Of a stretch of 64,000 nt of DNA, positions 56,201-64,000 are shown piece after piece. The stretch lies in assembly GCA_900088475.1 (NCBI GenBank), contig FLMG01002184.1:62001-126000 (forward strand). The letters run 5' to 3'. The notes beneath the pieces were generated by a model that saw nothing but the letters and a program-made list of their open reading frames with translations, was not told the origin of the DNA and searched no databases. Numbering within the stretch: the first letter of the stretch is position 1; the number at the start of each line of letters is the position of its first letter. Position numbers and translations under genes: made by a program. This DNA is from Hyphochytrium catenoides (Eukaryota > Sar > Hyphochytriomycetes > Hyphochytriales > Hyphochytriaceae).

Positions 56201-59200
56201 CGCATCGTCTTGAGAAGCACTCAGCCCTTGCAAAATTTGCAGGCAATGCGCAGCATGAGTTTCAGACTGCGGTGCAAGCCTTATTCTTAGAGCTGTGGCC
56301 AGCGGCACCAACACTTTACCCTCTAAGCGGGATAACGTGTAGGGATGCCCGCTTTCAATGTACTTGCATTCGTCTGCAGCGATGGTGGAGAGGAATGTAT
56401 CGGCAGCTAACAAAAACTCCTCTGGAAGCCTCCTAGGAATTAGAGTCTCTACATCGTCACCCTGACCCAGATAAGTTGGCACACTAAGCGCGTTGATGAT
56501 TTGCATTACTTCGTAGGCAGAGTTAAACCAGTCAATGCCTTCGAAAAGATTACTCCAATCAGGACCACATAGGTCCAACATGAACCCGTCTACGGTCCCT
56601 GAGGAGGACCCCATGCCAAAGTTCAGCTTTACAGTAGTGCCTCGCTGAAGGCTGATGACTGGACAAAGATTTTCGGGATTCAGGACAGACATGAAAAGGA
56701 TGCCAACCAGGTTGCCATTTAAAGAATAAAAGATCTCCCCAGTGTCAAGTCGAAGTCCACAACCAATAGTATCACCGACTGTCGCCATCGGCATACCATC
56801 CGGCAACGGACACATCTCCGCCCGAGGGGTAGTGGTTAGTAGTTTACAGTCTCCCACGTCATAACCGTATGTATGACCAGTCTCACCCATCACTACCGAC
56901 TCCTGCGGGGCGATAAAAAGAAGCAGTCACCCAAACATATTAGGACTGAGCGTGGACAGTAACGTTTAAGGGTTACACATGTACGTACCACGGCGGCCAT
57001 TCTAGGTCCATAGCCCACGATTAAGCCCTCGATCTTTGAGCTCTTTTCAACGGCAGTAATTTGGAGCTCATAGTATAGCAGGGTAGCTGCAGGTTTGATT
57101 TGACTCACCAAGCCCACGTTAATAGTCTTGGTGGTTTTGCATCGAATGATGCCACTGGGCCTTTCTGGTTGGGTTACAAGCTGACTTGGCAGCCATTCGC
57201 TTACTAGTGCTTCCTTAGCCCTTGACACATTCGTTTCTCTTAGAGGAGATGTGCGAAGGCCCTGGGTGCAATCCGGTTCGCGCTGGCAGCTTCTAAGGTC
57301 CGTAGACCAGTTTGCCCGGTAGGGTAGCCGCATCTGTTTCCCAGAGCCCAATGGGTCAACTTCAGGGAGGTATCCTGTTGTTAGTTGTTCATTTTCGTGA
57401 ACCACAAGGAGAAGTTCTATTAGGCCTTGGAGGACTGCACTCATCATCATGCGGTCCTTTTGTAGCTTGAACTGTCGAAGCATCTCTCCTCTGAACGCGA
57501 CAATGCTAGCTTTACATATGTTAGTTCTTGTTCGCCGCAAAAGCACAGTCAATGTCCGTATCAAGTCAATACGATTGTGATCATGCTCGGCAACTTCAAA
57601 TGCCTTAGTGCTCACGGAGAGTAAGGCATCGCATAGGGACGGATGAAAGATGGTCTTTGAGGCTGTGTCACATGTTGATACCTGTTCCTCCACATCAAGC
57701 AGGACTTTAATCAACCGAATGGCCCCTACCGTAGCACTTTCACCACAAAGCATTTGATCTTCCTCACTAAACGTCAGACTGAAAGTCGGTAGGGAAGCAG
57801 TCACGCCATTATCTCCGACTTTTCGGCAACTAACGAAGGAGGGACTGCTTTGTCCTTGTGCAGACACCCAAAGAGAAAGAGCATCATACGCGACACCCGT
57901 CAAAGGTGCTGTCGACTCCTGGGAGGCTAGGCTTAAGCCTTGGGACGTCGGATCTACTTGGCCATGTGCATACTGCACGTAGGATGACCATACGCAAGCA
58001 CTTGGCATTAGCACCTCAGCTAATGAAGCTTTAAGACAACGCAAGCTATTTAGAGGCGGTGGCTGGGTTCCCGTTTTGGTAACGTGGATGCAACCCAAAG
58101 GCACATATCCATCTGGAGCTACAGGAATCCAAAGCATATATTGTTGAGCAGACTCTCCCGGTTTGTCCGAAAACCCAGTGGTCAGAGGTATGCATTTGTA
58201 CTCTCTTGGGACGGTAAGTATGCCTGATCCATCATCACGAATAAGAACTGAGGGTGAGGAAGGGGGCTGAGCCATATCTTCGGTCGTCAGAATAATGTCC
58301 TCTAAAGGAAACCACTCCTCGGGAGCAAACCACTGTCCTGGCTGGTTAACAGACGGCCGCCAAATGGTCGTCATCGTTGGCTTCTGTACCCCTTTATCTC
58401 GAATAAATTCTAAGCCGTGTGCGCCAATCTTTATCTGGTCATTGAACCACCGCCATCTGTGCTCACGCATAGGGTTCGCAGCAGGTAAGGTCGCCATGTG
58501 AATATAGGAGTTGACGAAGATGCACTCCACACCGGAGGATAACAGGACCGGGTGCTGAAGATGGGCTTGTGCGTCGAATTGGGGTTGATGCAAAAACCAA
58601 CGTTCATTAGAACTAAAGTCCGGCTACGCTTTCCAACGATTGTAGCTTACCTTTGGCACATTGCTTGGAAAAATACTGGATTCCAGCCGCACACAGGTTT
58701 TGCAGGGTTTCTACAAAGAGAGCTTGTCCGGCGCATCCACTGCCCTCCAAACTCGTAGCTGAGGCCTCCTCCTTCAAGTGGAGGACCAGCAGTTCAAAGA
58801 GTGCTTTGGCAGGATCCTCCAATCTCTCGTAAGGCCCATTTGGGAAAGAGAGGCTCAATGGTACACCACGTTCTGCAAAATCTTCCCTTTGAGTGGATCG
58901 ATGACGTAGTGCACTAGCCACTAGAAATTTCTCATACTGCTCGAGGATCTCCTCATCGGCATAGCGGACCTGGGGCCACGGGTTTGTGCATATGGACCCT
59001 GGATTCGACCACGGTTGAAGCAGCCGACGCAGGACAGATTTGCTCCCTGTTACAGTACGTAATCAGAAAGGCGACAAAATTTGTTCCGCGCTATTCAAAA
59101 TTCAGGGCTAAATCAACCTCCACGTATCCTTACCTTGGTTATAGAGGAAGGTGGAGCCAGTGCCTGAGATCGGTCTTTCACTTTGGTTTGATGCAGATGC

Positions 59201-62200
59201 ATAAGCTCGAAACACGCGACCTAGCAACTGGCGTCCAAACGTCGCCAACAAGGCGCTAGAGACTAAGACCTCTTCCGCCTCTAACTGGCTGAGTGGCATG
59301 TTATCTAGTCCCACATCTGCATGGATTGATGTGCTAGCAGGCTTCACGTCCGGATTGGCCAGGCAAACGTTCCACTGTAAGAAGGCAGAGCCCACGTCAC
59401 TGCTCTCGAAGATGTGATAGGAAGGACTGGAGCGGATGTCGTCAGCTTCCGTCGACTCTTCGGTCCACAAAATTCTAGGATCACGGCTCGACTCCCAATG
59501 AGAGGTAGAGTCCGGGTTGTCCGCTTGACTTATGGACAACCGCTGAATGTCGTTAAGATGGGCATCCCTAAGCTTAGCGTATTGGTCGTTGTTCCTCTCG
59601 AGTCGACGAGCTAACCACGCTACCGACGAGAGGAGGCAGTCCTCTGACATCATCAAACCCTCCATACACAGCTCTTGAGAAAGCCCGAGCAGATGACTCA
59701 GCATAATCGCAGCCTTCTGGCGCCTGTCCCTAACCGCTTCCTCTTGAAGGTCTCTATGGGTAACTTTAAGCCAAGCAAGAGCCTCACCGTAGTTGCCATT
59801 AGTGACCGACAAAGCTTGAGCACACCAGTCCTTTGGTATAGTGAATCCAATGCTGCTTGTGGCTTTCTCAAGGAGCTGGGCAATCTTTGCCTGGCTCTCA
59901 CTATCATCGTAGCTTCCCGACTTTAGATCTATAGTCTTTCTTCGCACAGCGTTACGATTACCTGTGGAACCTGCAGAGCTACTTGGAGCTGAGCTAAAAA
60001 CATCCCTTTCGCTAGGAAAAAATGAGCTGAGGCGCCTGGGCCTGTGTCCGGCCGTAGCTAAGAGAGAGCTTGCTTGGCCTGTGCTTTCCAGAATCTCTTT
60101 TGCTCCCGATGTAGGTGACAATGGAGCATCTCCCGTCATCTGTAGATGGCTAGAGCAAGAGCCGTCAGAAACCAAACATCACAAGCGGTCCACGCCTTGC
60201 TACCTTGGGGAAAGAAGACTCTCTACTCTTGGGGAGTCGATGGCAGGATTTGGGGACATCAAGCTTGGAACTTCTACAGCTGATTGGCCGTCTATAGTCA
60301 AGCTTTGCAACCCAATTCGTTGACGTTGTGTGCTCAGTCTCCTGCTCAGTGACGTTGGAATCTCCTCGTTTCTTGACGTTACTGTTCCTACATTGACATC
60401 GATCAGACCTGGACTGCGCTAGATTTAGCAGTATCTAAGCTACCTGGGGCCGGAAGTGGTCTATTATTCTCAACCGATGTTGCTCTCGCCTCTTGAAAGG
60501 AAGCATTCCTTGCAGTTTCGGTAACCTAGTAAGCACATCAGCTCTACATAGACTTAAATAGAAAGTGTAGCTCTTTCTCTCCCGAGTACCTCGTTATTGA
60601 CGGTCAGCCCTCGAGGAGAGACCACATCAGACGGTGCCGCTGCTAGGTGTCCTTGGTTTGATGCGCTAGCTATACTGGCTCTCTGCGATAGGACCGACTG
60701 GTTATTCGGCAGCTGAAATTCAAAGGTTATGAGGCCACCGCGGGAGAGGATAAGTGAAAGACGAGCCCCAGGATGCAGGGCAACGGAAGTATTATGGATC
60801 CGTATGCCGTCTACAATGGTCCCGTTTTTGCTTGTGTCCCTCAGTTCATATCGAGAATTCCAACTACCGTCAACACTTCTGTCCCCAGGAAGATGCCTGA
60901 GGGAGAAGTGTTTGCTGCTTATGCTACGATCATTGATCACGACGTCACAACTCCCTAGCTGTCGACCGAGAATCACGAAAGATTGGCGCAACTCCACCAG
61001 CGAGACACCAACATTGACCTCCTCCTCCAACCCACTTGGGATGACACTAAGAAGACCCCATACAGGAACCACGGTAGCGTCTGAGTCGCTGCCAAAGTTC
61101 GTTAAGATTAGTGGAGGCCGACTGTCTTTTGGCTGGTGGCTGTGACCGTCGCTATGGCCTGTGGTTGCCTTCCGATCATTCTTGACTGCATTAACAGTCA
61201 CAGCTTTGGTCGGAACTTCGACATTTCCTTTAGCGCTAGCTTTCTTTTCCGTAGCAGCCAAGGGCAGTTCCGACGGTGATTTTGAAGTGAGCAATTTGCC
61301 TAGGACCTATCAGCACCAATTGAGCAGACATGATCCTCAAAGGTGGTGATACGTGACATACCAATGACTGCTGCAAATGGAGGTCAGCCTCAGCTGCCTG
61401 GATCGCCTCCTTTCTCTGCTGGCGCTCCTTTACTGCATGCCATCTTGCCTGAAGCAGAATTGCTCCAGCTTCAACACCCTGCCCAGAAGCTCCATTAGCT
61501 CTCCACTTCTGGACTCCTCCCGTACCCCACTTCGCTCTCTTACCTTGACATTCTCGAAGCCCAACTTCTTCCACCACCGTCTTATTTCGTTTCCACCCTC
61601 GCTCGAAACTGCTTGAATGATAGCATCTAAAGCCTCTTTGGTAAGCAAGTCTTCATCACAGCCTACTCTAACGGATAGTAGAGTGGATAGAGCTTTTGCA
61701 GTTCGCCACTGCATCTGTCGGCTTAAGTTGCTAAACATGCATAGAAACTCCGGCGACGCCCCAGACTTTTTATGTTGGTGCTTTGCCGAAAGATATGGCT
61801 GCTCCCTTAAGAGACCGAAAAATGACTGGAATGCCTAAGGAACACGACTCAGCCTCGGGTCGGTCTAAAATGCGGCACTTGACGTACCTGTGGGTCGAGA
61901 TCGAACATTTCAGTAGTAGGTGATACGCGCTCAGCTGCCCGTAGCATCGAGATGGCATATCGCTTCACGGTGCCACTGTTCTCACGTAGTTCAACCTCTG
62001 CCTCCTTTTCGTTTGAGTCTAGCCTTAAAACGGTACCTATGAGATGCTTAGCCGGGACTGCTTCTTGAATAGAGACGGTAGAACCAGGCCTGAGCTGCTC
62101 GGTGAAGCCACCAGTTACCGCTATGACACCCAGCATATGATAAAAATTCCTTAGTGCTTGAATGCCCGAGGGATGGGAGCAAAGAGTCTCCCTTGCTGCC

Positions 62201-64000
62201 ATCAGCTCTTGAAGCAATGATTTAGTTGATGATGGGTGGTTTGCAGGCTCTAAATCTGTCTCCGCGGTTGAAGCTTCTGACGTCTTGGCATTTTTTATCG
62301 TCAAGTCACATATCTCGTCCTCAGGGTTGGCCTTAAGCGAAAACGCCTTCGCTGGTAATGCCGATCCATTACCCTTTTCAAAATGCAGAGAACATTTGGC
62401 GAATGAGTTTGATGCTTCCATCTTACACTGCTCTATCTCACCTGATCTGCCACCTCATATGCGGCATGCGGCAGCGGCGTATGGGCCGCCTCTGGCTTCC
62501 GTGTAGCATCTGGTGACTTCTTTTGCTGAGGACCACACCCCTGGGGCAGCCCTGATACCATGAAATAGCTTAGATAAATGCATGTGGTTTTGATCTTGCA
62601 GGTCGACTTACCGGTGTTAAGATCTGCCTCTCGACCTCTTACAGCTAGACTAGCTCTTATGTATCTTATATCCGCTCCACACATAGCTGCCGTGGAGCAG
62701 AGGTGGGAAACCTCACCCACGATGTGTGGAAAGTGCGGGATAAGTGTAACAGCTCTCTGGAGACAATTGGTAAACGCTCTTTTCCACTCGGGGGACATAT
62801 TCAGCAATCGAATAGCAGCAATCGACTCGGAGGCTAAGATGCCATCAGAAGCGACTCGCAAGCAGAAGCGTCCAGTAGTAAGTGAAGAGTCCGCCTCTGC
62901 TAACAGCGTTGTTGAACTCCGAATTGTCTGGGCCGCAGCTTCAAAAAAGGCACCGCATTCCTTGGAAGTCAGAGAATAGCCAATGATAAAGAAAAGAATA
63001 GAATAAATATCGGGGAAGACTTGGTCTATCTCCCCGGAATGGATATGAAGGATTTGTTCCACTGGTTGGCGTACGCGCGCATTCCTCAAAGACATCGGAA
63101 TGGCAGAGGAGATTAAGTTGACGCTAAGACGTGGGAAGAGCTTAGATGAAATACGCAAAGATAGAACAGCGGTTGATGTCGACACGGAAACGATTCCCTG
63201 GATGAGTTGACTGACGAGCCTTGCATCTTTTGCCATGAAGTCCAGAGCTTTAGTGTTTCTTTCAATGATTGAAAGAAGCATGTAAAGAGTCTAGCAGACC
63301 ACAGTTAGCAGGTCATCACGGAATCTAAAGCTGTTGGATGAGGGCACTGACCTGCTCCTTGTGGAGACCTTTTGCAGTCATAACACCCCAATTTGCAAGT
63401 GTGGACGATGCAACAGGGGTCGGAATACAGTCTGAAGCGCAGAACTGGAAGAGCCCCATACAAGAATCGCTTAGCGCCTTCCCTTGCCAAGAGGCTGAAT
63501 CCCATTGCTCAGCTTTCGGTGACAGCCATTCATGAGATCCATTATAGACCCTCGGCATCTCGGAGGGGCTCTTGTTGAACTCCTCAAGGGTAGCTTCTAA
63601 TAGCGATTGAGCAGTGTTGGTCAAGTCGTCCTGACCTCTCATAGTACTCACAGCTGCGCCTACAACGTACTGCTTGCAACCCAGCAGCCGACAAAGGATC
63701 AGCCGGTAGAGGATCCAGACACCTGAGTGTGAACATGTTCAGCACATTGTGAGCTCCGGGTGAGACATTACTCCCATACCTGCTCGAACACGCAGCAGCT
63801 CTAACTGTGGGGCTGCAAGACGACCCATTTCTCGCTCTGAAGTGGGTATATTCAAAGCCTTGACATTCTGGCAGACTTGTGCCATGGATGCATTGAGGAG
63901 AGGCTCTCCGTGGTATATAGAGTTGCTTAAGGGAGTCGTAGAATTGTGATTTTCCCTCAAACCTGAACCTCGCAAGCCGATAACGACGTAACTTGTATAG
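53258..64000 (-). CDS. Giant HECT E3 ubiquitin ligase with FHA, UBA and SPRY domains (5' end outside window)
   Basis: At least ten exons join on the minus strand, and the 5' end probably lies beyond 64000. From the N-terminal side: helical-repeat segments (63962-62430); a beta-rich piece GTVLRLDSNEKEAEVELREN with GTVKRYAISML (about 62000) resembling HERC2-type modules; an FHA domain (SFVILGRQLGSCDVVINDRS, ISSKHFSLRH, ELRDTSKNGTIVDG; about 61000-60790); two UBA-like helices (about 59860-59750 and 59700-59600); a first SPRY across an intron (YYELQITAVEKSSKIEGLIV to DTGEIFYSLNGNLVG); a second SPRY (HVWEIRIVSVTSSANIFVGV to TLSFALNGKDFGV); a UBA (LAMELSALGFSLDSCIFALR); and the HECT domain (about 54700-53570). 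The catalytic Cys of VAHTCFFSIDLPMYTSLNV is codon 53650-53648. About 80-90 residues follow the HECT C-lobe. It ends with the stop at 53258. It resembles large HERC-class ligases but no orthologue is assigned. Confidence 0.88.

Noticed and set aside
1-64000. A multigene defence, biosynthetic or other novel cluster
   Set aside because: The genes are ordinary, functionally unrelated eukaryotic genes on alternating strands. Nothing suggests co-regulation as one system.

Overview
This is a nuclear genomic segment from a flagellated eukaryote, most likely a unicellular protist. Genes are spliced with short GT-AG introns of roughly 30 to 260 bases (one looks GC-AG). They are densely packed on both strands, and there is one eukaryotic-type tRNA gene with internal A and B boxes. 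An outer-arm axonemal dynein heavy chain shows the organism makes motile cilia. The gene set (OSCA-type channel, TMEM104, cornichon, GCN2, VMA21, NSE2, TRM5, mitochondrial PDH E1 alpha) is pan-eukaryotic, so the lineage cannot be fixed. A stramenopile or related protist is only a guess.

Layout, left to right: the 3' end of a leucine-rich-repeat gene (+, about 27-1333); an F-box plus atypical protein kinase gene (-, 1441-5655); mitochondrial pyruvate dehydrogenase E1 alpha (+, 6378-7725); a TRF4-type nuclear poly(A) polymerase (+, 8511-10406); a TMEM104 transporter (-, 10596-13854); a doubtful small gene (-, 13995-14525); the GCN2 eIF2alpha kinase (+, 14630-19379); VMA21 (-, 19522-20073); tRNA-Phe(GAA) (-, 20527-20599); an unrecognised 1170-residue disordered protein (-, 20648-24480); TRM5 tRNA m1G37 methyltransferase (+, 24884-26725); the NSE2 SUMO ligase (-, 26885-27967); an unrecognised 218-residue Cys-rich protein (-, 28761-29633); a gene-poor stretch of about 1.9 kb; cornichon (-, 31530-32215); a divergent promoter region full of TACAGTACTGTA palindromes; a gamma/DNAH5-type dynein heavy chain (+, 32943-46884); a weak gene candidate (-) and a decayed Ty1/copia remnant (+) at 47.2-48.7 kb; an OSCA/TMEM63 channel (+, 49817-53157); and most of a giant HECT ubiquitin ligase with FHA, UBA and SPRY domains (-, 53258 to the window end).

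The genes do not form one pathway. Loose themes are translation and RNA control (GCN2, TRM5, TRF4, tRNA-Phe), secretory and endomembrane traffic (VMA21, cornichon, TMEM104, OSCA), and ubiquitin or SUMO signalling (HECT ligase, NSE2, F-box kinase). I reconstructed exon structures by hand from splice signals, reading-frame phase and protein-family similarity. No multigene system of a new kind is visible. The items most worth following up are the F-box/atypical kinase, the FHA-UBA-SPRY-HECT ligase with a tail beyond its HECT domain, the 218-residue Cys-rich protein, GCN2 without a pseudokinase, and the huge 3' exons of GCN2 and the dynein.
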